From: Limnanthes douglasii subsp. nivea
Lineage: Eukaryota; Streptophyta; Magnoliopsida; Brassicales; Limnanthaceae
NCBI GenBank assembly: GCA_036936605.1
Contig: JAUPFV010000001.1
Span: 119,606,771-119,670,770 of the forward strand
Length of the DNA stretch: 64,000 nt
Direction: 5' to 3'
Shown: positions 22,785 through 53,757 of the stretch, piece after piece
How the letters are laid out: every line of letters starts with the position of its first letter
How positions within the stretch are numbered: the first letter of the stretch is position 1
Notes under the pieces: model-generated
Database searches by the model: none
What the model was told of the DNA's origin: nothing
Seen by the model: the letters and a program-made list of their open reading frames with translations, nothing else
Position numbers and translations under genes: made by a program

Positions 22785-24160
22785 ACAAGGCATAAATCGC
22801 AACTGATAAATAATATAGTGTCTAGCAATCAGATATGCACTAAAATCGCAATGTATAAAACAGAGCTGGAAAACTGCAATTTCTTACTGGAATGTAATCA
22901 GAGCCGGTATCAATGCTTTGATTCGACCAGAAACAGAAACTAAACGATTTCTTGCCATTAATATACATTAGCTACGCTAGTGAATCTATTGTTAAGATCA
23001 AAAATGGAAACTTATTTCAAAAAGCAGCCACAATACCTATATAAGTTGCAAGATATTTTTCAACACAAATAGCAAACTGTCATACCTAAACTATCAGGGT
23101 ATATGGACTATTGGTCTGGTTTCAAACACATATATCTACCTATTATAGCTAACATATAAGGGTGTATGCAGCAAGAGGAAATAGTTTGAAACATATAGCA
23201 ATATCACGTACCTAAACTATAAGAGTCATGGTCTATTTATCAACACATATAGCAACATGCCATAACTAAGATATCAGGGTGTATGCTGTCAAGTTTAATC
23301 TACAAACACATCAAACCTATCAAGGTCTATGCAGTGATCTAGCAACATCAAACATACAATTGCAGGCGACAAATCGCAATGTGTATCCATATAAATATCA
23401 GGGTTCAAAACAGAGGTGGAAAAATGAAATTACTCACCGGAATGTGATCGGAGCTGGTTTGGATGATTTGAATTGAACAGAAGCAGATGGTAATAAGTTT
23501 CCTGCAATTAACGTACATTATATGAGAGTATAGAATCAATTTCGAAAATGGAAAACGATTTTGAAACTAAAAACTCAGCTCTGTTACTGACCTGAAAGAT
23601 GTACCGTTTTTGGCTACGATTTCGAAACTTAAATCAGTTGTTATGAGGCTGAGATACGGTGGTCTAGGAGGCTGAGATACGGTGCAAGATCGGAGCTCGA
23701 CCGGCTGCGACAGTGCAAAATCGGAGCTAGGAGACTCTGGATGAAGCTGACGACGTCAAACCGGAATTCTGAAACTCGCCGGTGATCGGAACAATCTGAA
23801 AAGGCGATTATATGGATCGCCGGTGATTAAGACTAGTTCGACGGTGGTTGTATGGTTCGCCGGTGGAGAGAGAGAAGAAGAGGAGAAAGAGAGAAGAAGA
23901 GGAGAGAGAGAAGAGTGGAGGCTGTTTTGAATTTCAAAATTCAAAAATAGAATGGAGGCTGTAACAAAAAAACCCTAATTTTTTACAAATCAACCTTATA
24001 TACTAGGTTGAGGGTAATCTTGGTATTAAAAAAAGAAAAGGTATTAGAAGTGGATATGTTTAATGAGATGGGTATTAAGTGAGCATTAACCCATTTTTGG
24101 GTACTAGGTTGTAATAGGTTTGGTTAAAAGGTACTTAGTGTGTCATTTCCCTTTATTTTA

Positions 24161-24560
24161 TTTGATAAAGATTATAATTTTATTTTTAGGAAAATATAAT
24201 ATTTGTTACTCTATAATAAATTATAATATTATATTATATAATTTAAAAGAATAAATAAATTATTTTATTTAATATTATAATTATATTCTTCGTTTATTTT
24301 TTTGGAGATTAGAGTGAATAAAAAATCCCATAAATCTTCCTATAAATAAAACCCTAACGAAGGAGATCAAGCGGACATGAACAATGTATCACATTTTTTT
24401 CTTCTTTTTATTTTTTAGGGTTATGCTCATTATGAGCTAATTTTTCATTATTATAGGGTTATTAAAACTCCGTATATATATATATTTGTTAAGGATTTAT
24501 TTTTAATTTTAATTTATTCTTTATATATATATTTAGTATTATTATTGACTGTAATGCCTT
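24161..24560. other. AT-rich sequence right of MULE, part of LTR candidate
   Basis: It continues the sequence interrupted by the MULE. It contains TCCTATAAATAAAACCCTAACG at about 24340, a promoter/leader-like segment, and no coding frame. Confidence 0.4.
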
Positions 24561-24790
24561 CAATTACTTACGGGGTCAATTTATTGATGTTAGATATAGG
24601 TTGAGACCAATAGACAAAATCTATTTCCGAAATATAATAATACGAGTGGGTTGAATGAGTAGTGCGCTACGGCTATGACCATGTGAAGTCTGGAGATATA
24701 ATAAGCCATACGAAAATGATGGCTGTGTGAGATAGAGAGATGATCACAACACTCTCATAAAGAATATGACTTTGAAAAATATATGTTTAG
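24560..24790 (+). repeat. repeat in opposite orientation to 18200-18480
   Basis: Contains GGTTGAATGAGTAGTGCGCT, GCTATGACCATGTGAAG and TAAGCCATACGAAAATGATG, whose reverse-complement counterparts lie in 18200-18480. The intervening 6 kb includes the MULE. Confidence 0.55.
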
Positions 24791-25088
24791 ATTTGATTTA
24801 ATTAGTTATTTAAAGTTCTTAATAATATATATATACATATATATATATATATATGCATGTTTTAAAACCATAGAATTGTTTTAATATATATTTTTTTAAA
24901 TTTAATTAATTGTTTTATTTTAAATTTAATTTATTTTTATATTTAAACCTTAATTTTTGTTTATCGATTAATATAATTATTATATTAAACTTTAGAATAA
25001 AAAAATAGATTTATTCCTTTGGGTTCGATATTCGAGTCTAATATACTCTAAAACTACAACGGAAATCGTACACTTTCGATTTTTCCTA

Positions 25089-25336
25089 CATTGTATGACT
25101 CATAGTCTGAATCCTCCTCATCGCTGCCACATCTAGTTTGAACTTTTTTCACACCAATTCTTTTCTTACCTGAAGTTGATTTGGCGTAATGACTGCCATA
25201 TATGCTCCTAATCGAGAATAACTAGCTCAAGGGTAGTAGTGGTAGGTCGAAACCTATTTTTACGAGCGACTTTAACTTTCATAAAAGCGTCCCCCCGTCG
25301 AGAACTCTCGGGTGGTGGTGCGTTTGTTTCCTTACA
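25089..25336 (-). repeat. direct repeat, right copy (coding-like fragment)
   Basis: Right partner of 19353-19557; the more complete copy. The minus-strand reading includes SHYAKSTSGKKRIGVKK, then VQTRCGSDEEDSDYESY. No family recognised. The repeats bracket the LTR-like sequence and are too long to be a target-site duplication, so a local duplication or unequal exchange is more likely. Confidence 0.75.
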
Positions 25337-25561
25337 TACATTAAAAAAATCAAAGTTAGTCAAGTTCGATTATCCCAGTGCACTGTCGGTTAATTTTATT
25401 TACACTGCCAATGCATTGGATAATGTAATGCAAGTGTAAGAGCATATGAACTGCTAGAGCATGGCTTGTGTACTAGACAATTCACATGCCCCTACACTGG
25501 TAGTGCGGAAGATCTGCATTGTCATTACACACTGATGAGCTCATATGATTCTTAGAGATAA

Positions 25562-27593
25562 GTTCAGATGCAGAAATTTTTGTAAGAGAGCATCTTTCTA
25601 TGAAATGTTCGTATTATATACTTTTAGTAAGAGAATCAGTATTTGGTAGTGCGAGAAAATGACAAAAAGAAAAAATATAGTAATAATTGCTTAATCATTG
25701 GTCATTTTTCCTAAAAAGAGAATGTCTTTTATATAGTACATGAGGTGAATAATAAAATTACATAATTACCACTATTAAAGTGGATTTATCACCTCATTCA
25801 TTTATTGTTCATAAACAAGTTTACTAGTTATTACATTTGACCCCCTTTAGTCCTTATGTTTGCTTTAGGTTAGTCCTTAGCAATTATTTTTACCTATTTA
25901 ACCATTGTATTTGCTAGACCAATGCTTATTTATCACCATATTTTCCTCCCCTTATCAGTAGACCCCCAGTCATTGTGAAAGTATACGAGGAAAGACTGAT
26001 TTTGTAAGTGAATTTTTCCTCACGAGAGCCTCCTCAGATATTTCTTCCGAAGAGCCTCCTCAGATTGATGTTGAAGATGAGTTTTTCTTCCTTTTAGTCT
26101 AACTGGATTTTCCAGTCCTTGATCATACTCGGATCATTTCGGTTTCACATTTTGATCGGTAGGCGATTTCATTACTTACGTTCCTGGAACAAATTTCTTC
26201 ATGGAAATCCCTCTGATTACGTTTTATTCAGATTTATGACCTCACCTCTGGTCATAGTAACCTCACGTAACCTATTATTGTTTTTTAACTCGCGTGCTTT
26301 TATCTAGCTGTTATAACGTCAGAGATAGCTTAGATAATGGTGTCACTTTTGGCCACGTGTCAAATATCTACCAATGCATGCCATCACATTTTTTAAAACC
26401 GTAGAAGAGGTAATGTGTCAAAGAGAACTTTGAAATAGACTATTCGCCTTATGCTCGGTAACAATCATTACCCCATTATACATACTCATTTTTTCCATAG
26501 TTTCAAGTTTACAAACTTTATTTCTGTTCAACATTGTGTAAAAATGGCTTATTCTAGGAAGATAAACAACTTCCAAACTGAGTTATTTTTCAACCTTTCA
26601 TGCTTGCGGAGTTTATTAATCTCGAAAGATATAAAAGTTGGAGGTGTTTCAATAGTTCGGATAAAGCTGGTGAACGTAAACCTTCCAAAGATAAAAGGTA
26701 TCCAACACCTGTGGAAATTTTCCAGATAATTTGCGATAATTGGTCCCATATATGGGAGTGTATTTCTCTTGCTACTCAACCCTCTGATCAGGCTTGTTTA
26801 AGAAATAACAAGGATGACCCTTCTTCTTCTGAAAATACTCACAGATCTTCTCATTTCCTAATAATGGACAGTGAAAAAAAAGATTACTAAGGAAAATAAA
26901 TGAGAACAAAGTAAGAGGAAAAGATACCAGAGCCACCTTCGAAGTCTATCAAGGTTAATATTTATTCTTCTGCTGCAACTCCTAAGGTAACTCCTCAATG
27001 ATCCTCTCAAACTACTTCACAAGTTAGCCCCCATAGACCTTATTCAAGAAATGTTCGACCGGAACAAGTCCTGAAATCTCTCCATGAACTTCAAGAGAAA
27101 AACCTGATTGACGAATCTGACAGTGACAAGAAGAAGAACGATGTGATAGTGGTGGAGGCTCTACTCTTACAAGCTGTTCAGATGCATAAATGTTCGTAGG
27201 AGAGCGTCTTTTAAGAAATGTTCGTATAAGATATTTTTAGTGAGAGAATTAATATTTGGTAGAGAGAGAAAAAGATAAAATGTTTTAGTGAGAGAATTAA
27301 TATTTGGTAGAGAGAGCTAAAGATAAAATAAAAAAATGTAGTAATAATTGGTTAATAATTGACCATTCCCCCCAAAGGGAATTGTCCTTTATATAGTACA
27401 TGAGGTGAGTAATGAAATTACACAATTACTACTGTTAAAGTGGATTTCTCACCCACATTGTTGTTCATAAACAAGTTTACTAGTTATTACATTTGACCTA
27501 TCTTAGTCCTTATGTTTGCTTTAAGTTAGTCCTTAACAATTAGTTTTACCTATTTAACCATTGTATTTGCTAGACCAACACTTATTTATCACC
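25562..27593 (+). mobile_element. short LTR-type element (TRIM/LARD candidate)
   Basis: Two direct repeats, 25562-25937 and 27176-27593, start GTTCAGATGCA and end CTTATTTATCACC. They share TATATAGTACATGAGGTGA, AAACAAGTTTACTAGTTATT and TGTATTTGCTAGACCAA. The right copy has an internal 40-bp duplication at 27236-27317. The 1.24-kb interior has broken protein-like pieces (MAYSRKINNF, YSRNVRPEQVLKSLHELQ) but no reverse transcriptase or integrase, so it would need proteins from elsewhere. Exact ends and a target duplication could not be fixed. Confidence 0.6.
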
Positions 27594-28068
27594 TATGATG
27601 AATACCTACACTTATTTATCACATATGATGAATACCTACACTTAAACCATATGATGAAAACTATAAACTCTTAAACCCAAAATCTTATAACTCGAACAAA
27701 CATACTTGATATTTATGGCAAAACAACCGCCAAAATCACTCATAATCTATATATATCAACATATTTGTATGTGAATCTAACCAATAAATCATCAATTTAT
27801 CAAATAAAATTCATAAAAACACTTACTTTGATTTTTTTTTACTTTTTATTTTTATCATGACTTAAATTTCACTCATCGGAATAAACTAATGTTACTGTAA
27901 AAAAAAAAGATGTGGACAAAAAAAAGATGGAGAAAATAATGGTTCTCTAAAGATTTAGAAGATTAAAATAGTGAAAGAACTTAACTTAAAAACATATATA
28001 TTTTTCAGAGAAAATAAATTCTATAAAAATTTTGAATACAAAATTATTTACACTATATATATATAAAG

Positions 28069-28069
<1 letters not shown>
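27594..28069. other. AT-rich intergenic sequence, no gene seen
   Basis: A small direct repeat (TATGATGAATACCTACACTT) at 27594-27643, then low-complexity A/T sequence. Confidence 0.5.
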
Positions 28070-28106
<37 letters not shown>

Positions 28107-28183
28107 CTTTATATCAGATGAATTTATTAAAAAAATAAAAATTCGTTGTAGCAGAAAAAAAGTAGTATTTTGTTATAAAACTA

Positions 28184-28250
<67 letters not shown>
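28064..28250. repeat. TA dinucleotide microsatellites upstream of BEACH gene
   Basis: TA runs at about 28070-28102 and 28184-28248. The first is flanked by ATAAAGAATTATATA and its inverted match ATATAATTCTTTATAT, so it forms a palindrome. It lies about 250-450 bp before the likely transcription start. Confidence 0.95.
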
Positions 28251-28479
28251 TTTATAAAACTAGTATATCTATCTATAACAATTTTGTTTATATGATAATT
28301 TTCAATGCAATAATATTTTTGTCTAGAAGTAATAATTATGATTGATATTTTTGACTTTATTCTTAAGACTAGGTTTAATAAAGATGGTATATTTTTATAA
28401 CCATTGGATTTTTTCTACATTTTTATTTTTATAACAAAAATGTCAAAGTCTTCTAAGTTTCACTAAATAACACCAATGT

Positions 28480-28530
28480 CAAACTCGAAACTATATATTA
28501 AAAAACCACTCGACATCGAAGTGTTCGAAC
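28480..28530 (+). promoter_or_regulatory. possible core promoter of BEACH gene
   Basis: A TATA-like CTATATATTAAAA at 28491-28503 lies just before a CT-rich transcribed-looking leader. The transcription start is not visible directly; this is inferred from spacing to the leader exon and its splice donor at 28753. Confidence 0.35.
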
Positions 28531-28752
28531 ATTTTTGACTGAGCAAAAGGGGTCTAATTCTAATAGTTGCAAAACCCACCACCTGTCTCGCCTTCATTTT
28601 CGATCGTCTGTCTCTTCTCGGAAAAATTTCTCCACCAATTTCATTGTCTTCTTTGCTTTCTCGATCCCTTTTCTCTATCTCCCCCTTTTCTTTTGCATTA
28701 GTTTAACAATCTCGGCGCTCACAAGCACGAAGAAATCCATTTCAAGGGCAAG
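28525..28752 (+). other. BCHC2: 5'-UTR leader exon of BEACH gene; intron 28753-29599
   Basis: CT-rich, non-AT-biased segment ending GGGCAAG/GTAATCTC (donor at 28753). The acceptor CGTCGTCAG is at 29591-29599, followed by GTTCTTCAAAG and the start ATG at 29621. An intron of about 850 bp in the 5' UTR is common in plant housekeeping genes and often raises expression. The open frame seen in the leader begins at a TTG and is not treated as coding. Confidence 0.55.
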
Positions 28753-29620
28753 GTAATCTCATATAAAATCTTTTTGATTTCATTGTGTGTAAGTTTTCAA
28801 TTGTTAAAGTCAATGATTCCAGCTCTGCGATCTTAAGAACCATTTCCTTTCGTATCTGTTTTCATGTACATTTTGAATGCGTAAACTTCATTTTAGCTAA
28901 AGCATTTGAATTTTGTTCAATCAATCATATGAATTACTAACTTTCTTTTCGCGAGTTAACGACCCTGGTTAGAATTTGTTTTGGAGAATAGCCGCATTGT
29001 TGTGTTCATGCTTGTGTTGCTCTACGTTCATGTGTAGACTACATGTTGGGTAGATTGTTTTAATCACATAAACCCTATAACTCTAAGATTTAGATTTGGA
29101 ATCAGATTTCAGAGTATATAAAACTATACTGAAATCTCTTGTATCATTTTTCTTTGGAGGTAGCTAGAAATTGGATAAGGGTAGCATGTGATTGTCATTA
29201 TTTATATACTTACTACCAATTAAGAAGAATATAGTTGGCATTAGTAGTTCTGGTTGATATAATTATTAGTTTATAGTTGCCAGACCTGTAAACTTATACA
29301 TCTTTATTGTTGGAAGTTTTAGTTTATTATTCTTGTCGCGTAGTGTGATAACAAAATCATCGAACTTATCACTGCTTTGTATCTATACTTATTGTCGCGT
29401 CACATAAAGTATGTAATTTGAGTTAAATGAGTAACTCGGATATTTAGTGATTTGGTCTGATGTTGTTGTTACTATACGCACCGTTTAGTATATGTCCCCT
29501 TCGATTCAACATCGTCCTCATAATTTTGGTTTATTGAAAGTACTATTAGGGGTTCTGACTTAATAGTGTAACCAGCGTTTATTTATTACTCGTCGTCAGG
29601 TTCTTCAAAGCAATAATTCT

Positions 29621-49103
<19,483 letters not shown>

Positions 49104-49700
49104 AATCCTAGCTGTAGAGTCAGGTGCATATATATAGTAACATTGGGTCTGATAATCAAGTTGAGTTTGGTTCTGCAAACCGTCTTGGTGCGTGTAACAT
49201 ATGTAAGTATTTGAAAAATAGAGAGACTACACTTGTGATCAATGTGAGTTCTTCGACAAGTTTTGATATGATTCAACGGTATAATTTGATTCGTTCAGAT
49301 TGAATGGCTCTGAAGCTCTTCTGGTTTCTGTTATATAGTAAAATGGAGACACAACAGCTGTTTGTACTGTACTTTTCACATCTCTTTATCTTTATAGTAG
49401 ACAGAAGCAACTTCGGAATTTAGATTGCTATGTTGCTGGAATCCCAAGTAGTTTTGGGCTGGGATTTAGCGATTGTAGTTTTACATGTAAACTTGCTATT
49501 TTGTGTGTATGATATTGGAAAGAGTAAACGACATGTAGTATCTTTTCTCTCAATATTTATGAACATACCACCGATTGTAAAGTCCTTTTTTCTTCTCTTA
49601 TTTACCGCTATTGTCATTGATTACCAAATATAATTGTAAATTTGTTACTTTAAATTTAAGTTTTCCAAAATTTAATCCACCAAATCATGATTATTTCGTT
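49104..49700 (+). other. BCHC2: 3' UTR and downstream region of BEACH gene
   Basis: Moderately T-rich sequence after the stop codon. No canonical AATAAA was noticed before about 49745, which is common in plants. The 3' end of the transcript cannot be fixed from sequence alone. The open frames at 49430-49633 (plus) and 49617-49420 (minus) overlap each other and show no family features. Confidence 0.4.
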
Positions 49701-50378
49701 TTTCACTTTTTCAATGTTATTATTTTGTTTAAACTCTTTTGAACTAAATAAATCAAACAGATGATCCAGACAAAAGAAAAACATCTCATTTAGTTCATGC
49801 TATCTAATTATTTCATTTTTTTTTTGTTTTTCTTTCAAATTAAATTTAAAAATTTATACAAGAAGATTAAAAATTGTTCTTGCTAGGCGATAATTTTAGT
49901 GTTCTCGCCAAACTTTATGGTTTTTTGGTAAAAAACATTATATAATTGGTTAGGTGAAATCGTAAATTTTTGTCCCTGTTTGATTTAATACGCTATTAAC
50001 TGAATAAGTAAAAAAAAAAGTCGATAAACAACCGATGTACGAGAGATTTGATTATTAGAATAGAAGTAAATGGGTATTAAAAGATAGATTATCTTTAATA
50101 AGTTTGATTTGTTAAATGTGATAATATTTAGTCATTATATCATCCCTATTCCACAATCATCCCGATACTTCTAAAGATATGCAGTTAGCATAAAGTCGAA
50201 AAAAATAAAAAAAATAAAGGTAAAATTTTTAATTGTCGTGAGAGTAAATGTTCCATAATTTAGAAAAAATATGATTCAAAAAACGTATCCAACATTTGTA
50301 AATACATATATCATAAAACAAAATTAATGATTAAAAAAGACGGTCGGTTGCAAATATTACTTGTTATCTAAATTAAAA
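49701..50378. other. AT-rich intergenic sequence, no gene seen
   Basis: Low-complexity A/T sequence between the BEACH gene and the 1.07-kb MULE. It ends in the 9-bp target duplication AAATTAAAA (50370-50378). Confidence 0.5.
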
Positions 50379-51449
50379 GGGTGAAGCTATTTCCTCCGTC
50401 ACATTTTTTATTTCCTCCATATTTCAAAATAAATAAAAAACTTATCACTTGTTTTTACTCTCTTATCCTCATTTTACATTCTAATTTATAATTTGATGCC
50501 ATTAACCATTATGAAACCCTTATATCAACAAACACATGATTTAGACAAATTAAATCCAACGTATATGATTTAACTTCTAAAATTAAACCCTAAAACAAAA
50601 AAAACTTCAAATTTCTTAAAGATTACTCATGGAAGAGGAAGACACCCAAACTAAAGATTTAACACCAGAGAACGTCACCCAATCAACCAACAAGATAATT
50701 TAATCTTGTTTTTTAGTTTTACATTCATGTAACTTGAGAATCTCTGTTAACAAAACATATTTTCGAAAATCCCGATTTGTGCAGGTTTTAGCGGAAAACA
50801 ACTAATTCTGATATAGCAATTAGGAATCAGGTGCTTTTTTTTAAGAAAAAAACACCTAATTCCGAGACGGCAACTCGGAATTAGGTGCGTTTTTTTTATA
50901 AAAAAACACCTGATTCCGAGACAGCGCCTCAGAATATGGTGTTTTTTATATTAAAAAACACACCTAATTCTGAGATGTCGTCTCGGAATTAGGTGTATTT
51001 TCATCTGTTTGAATAAACAATGGTGCATTTTTAAGTATTTTTTTTAAATAACGAATAATTTCTACCTTAGACGAATTCGAGAGAGACTGTTATTTTTTTG
51101 TCAATATTAAAAGAGAAATCGAGTAGTTGACTATTGTTTGTTGTTTTTTAAGATTAGAATAGAAATCTTGAAGAAGAGACCGTCTTTATAATGGCTAGGC
51201 TATGGTTAGGGTCTATGGAGGATTGATGTGAGAAACTAATAGGACTGGTTGGGTGTGTATAAGTTAATATCATGGAGATAGTTGGGATAGTGGTAGAAAT
51301 CGATAGAGTTGCTGGAGAATCAATGTGTTTGGAATAAAACTAAAGAAAAGGGTAAATATGTTATTTCCTTTATGGAGGAAATAACAAAGTGGAGTTTATT
51401 TTTATTTATGGGGGAAATAAAAAAATTGATGGAGGAAATAGCTTCACCC
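50379..51449. mobile_element. non-autonomous MULE-type element, 1.07 kb, with intact target duplication
   Basis: Left end GGGTGAAGCTATTTCCTCCG, and the right end read inward starts GGGTGAAGCTATTTCCTCCA. The match continues imperfectly for about 40 bp (TTTATTTCCTCCAT / TTTATTTCCCCCAT). Identical 9-bp AAATTAAAA words flank it (50370-50378, 51450-51458), as expected for Mutator-type insertion. There is no transposase. The interior has a small coding-like stretch at 50630-50703 (MEEEDTQTKDLTPENVTQST) followed by a stop, and an array of hairpins at 50797-51001. The clear TIRs and perfect TSD suggest a fairly recent insertion. Confidence 0.85.
50797..51001. repeat. array of four AT-flanked hairpins inside MULE
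   Basis: Three clear units and one degraded unit, spaced about 52 bp. Unit at 50845-50898: A-run, ACACCTAATTCCGAG, loop ACGGCAA, CTCGGAATTAGGTG, T-run, giving a stem of about 20 bp. Units at 50900-50947 and 50953-51001 have the same design with loop and stem changes. A weaker copy lies at 50797-50840. Each A-run/T-run pair lengthens the stem. Confidence 0.88.
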
Positions 51450-51458
51450 AAATTAAAA

Positions 51459-53202
51459 ATATACAATTAAATGCAATGTAATGAGACTACATCTGATATT
51501 ATAACATACTTGTATTTTGCACACCAAATGAGTATAAATTCATTACGAACATTTTTACAAATGCTTATTATACATATAAAATATTTAAATACATGATGTT
51601 ATTGCTCAAATGATATGTATTTTCTTATTAACATGGTATTTTTCATTGATACATTCATAGTTCCCTCGAACTCTTCTCAGATATACATTAATCTCAAGTT
51701 AACCCAACAATTTGACATTATGTATTGTAAACCTGATCACTATCCTATCAGATCCACGGTAGGTAGGTGGCTCTTTTAGTTTATCAAGTGTAATCTGAAT
51801 ATTACTTTTGTCGAGTTGTCGGTGTCCCCATCGAAGCTAAGTATCACGTTCTTGAATTATTCAATACAATGTTCAAAATTTTTAAACCCATTATTCTTAT
51901 CCATCTTATACTAATCAATTTTATGGGGGTAAGTCTCTTATTAAAATATTATGTGCCAAAATGAACCTTGACATATTATTCCTTGAAAAATATAAATACC
52001 CCTTGGTAAGATCATTTAACCCTGAGTGCTGATTAGAGCTTTAGTAATTCTCAAAATTAACATGATGGGGGTACAAATGATAGTAAATCGAATAGTAAGA
52101 AGGGGGAAAGATGGTGACCATAGTGATATGAATGAAAATTCCCTACCCCCAAGACGACTCCCCTAGCTGGATTTAGAATCAAATATGGTGGCTACTTAGG
52201 TTGTGGTATAGGCTACTCATCTGGATGAGGAATATCTTGCTTCATGGGATGAGGAATAGTTTGATGTATGAGATAAAGAATATGCTGAAGAATATGACGT
52301 TGAATATGTTGTTGTGGTTGTGAAGGTGGTTGTTGAACTACTTATGATGGGAATACTTGAGGCAGTTCTTCATGCATTTGGTCATGACATTACTCAATCC
52401 CGGACCTTCAGGTAAGAGCCCTGTTTTGGCGGTTTCAATCTTTAGTTCGACTATGATGTCTAGAGCTAAAATACAGTAGCGTATTCTCTTAGACTACTCT
52501 GAATCACAATCCAAATCAATGGACCTCTATCTTGATAAAGAGGAAGCTCCATGTCGCTTTCAGAATCGATACCTTATTCCTGTGTACCATAGAATTGGGT
52601 AGCTCAAAACCCCTGAAATGATTTAAAGACTCTATCAAAGATCATTGTAAACTTTTTATCGACGTTAAATTGTCTTACCTCAAAATATTTCGGGCCCATA
52701 TTTTCTATTAGGCACTAGAGACTAGCTATCTCAATTGCACGAGCGTGACATACTTCTTCAAGTTGTACCTAAAAGGAGACCAAATCGAGTACATTTTGTG
52801 ATGCTTGATATGCTTTGACCCTTATAGAGCCCCATAGACCTCAATATGATCTACCATGACTCGGGTATGATGTATGAATAACTTGCAACTTACGTATATA
52901 GTTTTGGAAATATACTATTTGGGTACCAATCTCTTTTATAGGCCGTGCCACTAATGATACTTGAATTAGTTATGACATTAAGGATGGATCCAGCCTAGTC
53001 AGAACAAAAAAAAATCTAAAAAAAAATTACAAAACTAATTAATATAGTATAGATAGTTTTAAGACGTGTGACAAATCTATTTATAATAATACAAATAGGT
53101 TACCTTTTTATGATTAAATATTAATTCAGCAATGCACCTAAAATATTATAATAACCTTTATCACAAATAATTAATTATGTATTTAAAAAAAAATATTGGC
53201 AT
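51459..53202. other. intergenic sequence with unidentified decayed coding remnants
   Basis: AT-rich to about 51650, then a less biased stretch (51650-52980) with protein-like pieces on the minus strand (for example RVKAYQASQNVLDLVSF near 52770-52830, and Ser/Thr-rich GAATATG-type repeats at 52210-52320). Stops occur everywhere. Probably a transposon relic, but I recognise no family. Confidence 0.35.
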
Positions 53203-53521
53203 TGATGATGACTCGAGTATCCGAAGGATAAATCTGACAAATAAGTTATTTTACAAATGATTTAATAATTAGAGGCATTTAAAATAATAATGGAGTTTTT
53301 GGTATAAATGAGCTTGGGTTACCAAATGGACTCATGGGCCATATAAGCACATTAGGCTTATAGAGATAATTTGCATATAAATAGGCATTTAGAGCCAGTA
53401 ATGAAATCTAATGAAAAATATTTACTCTTTACCTAACCTATTAGAGTTTTTCTCTGTAAATTATGAGTAGTGACTATTATCTTAGAAAGAGAAATTATTC
53501 AAAGAAACAATCTAATCTACA
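53203..53521 (+). repeat. 5' LTR of Tat element 2
   Basis: Starts TGATGATGACTCGAGTATCC and ends CTAATCTACA. It shares with the 3' LTR: TATCCGAAGG, CGGACAAAT-like and GTTATTTTAC words, GAGTTACCAAATGGA, CCATATAAGC-like and TTCTCT...AAATTAT. The downstream ATCGCATGTGGAG at 53521-53533 may be a mutated primer binding site (family-like GGCGCC...TGTGGG). Confidence 0.75.
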
Positions 53522-53757
53522 TCGCATGTGGAGTAAATGATACACCTCCTCGAATAAATAAAGACATTGAAGAGAGAGAAAAAATTGAAGGAAAGATTGG
53601 AGGTTTTGGAAACCGTAATATTGACCATACAGTGAGTGATTAGTTAATTATACAGTCCGAACATGGTATGTTTACAATAGTCGATGAGGGTCACTAGTTC
53701 AGTCAAGGATATAATTCGAGGCACCTATTTCTGCATAAATTCTCTCTCGATATCTGC

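Larger units (their letters stand above)
19908..24151. mobile_element. non-autonomous Mutator-like element (MULE), 4.24 kb
   Basis: Both flanks carry the same 9-bp word TTTATTTTA (19899-19907 and 24152-24160), the target-duplication length typical of Mutator transposons. The ends are imperfect inverted repeats: GAGAAAAGTACCCATAAATACC at left, and the right end reads inward GGGAAATGACACACTAAGTACC. CACCGGCGAACCA words recur inside both ends in opposite orientation. There is no transposase. The interior holds GC-rich repeats, a possible captured exon and tandem arrays. Because the TSD is AT-rich, chance is not excluded. Confidence 0.65.
19558..25088 (+). mobile_element. LTR-like sequence (solo LTR candidate) interrupted by a MULE
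   Basis: With the 4.24-kb MULE removed, about 1.29 kb remains (19558-19907 joined to 24161-25088). It begins TGATTAAAGGATA. Toward its end it has TTTGGGTTCGATATTCGAGT and ACACTTTCGATTTTTCCTACA, wording typical of the end of long plant gypsy LTRs. No internal coding domain follows, so a solo LTR is the likely reading. I could not find a matching 5-bp target duplication, so the limits are tentative. Confidence 0.4.

Noticed and set aside
28070..28102. TA run as a TATA box
   Set aside because: A microsatellite several hundred bases before the leader; the TATA-like motif at 28491 is better placed.
28535..28756. Open frame in the leader of the BEACH gene
   Set aside because: Starts at a TTG, runs through a splice donor, and has Ser/Phe-rich composition typical of CT-rich plant leaders. 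Treated as UTR.
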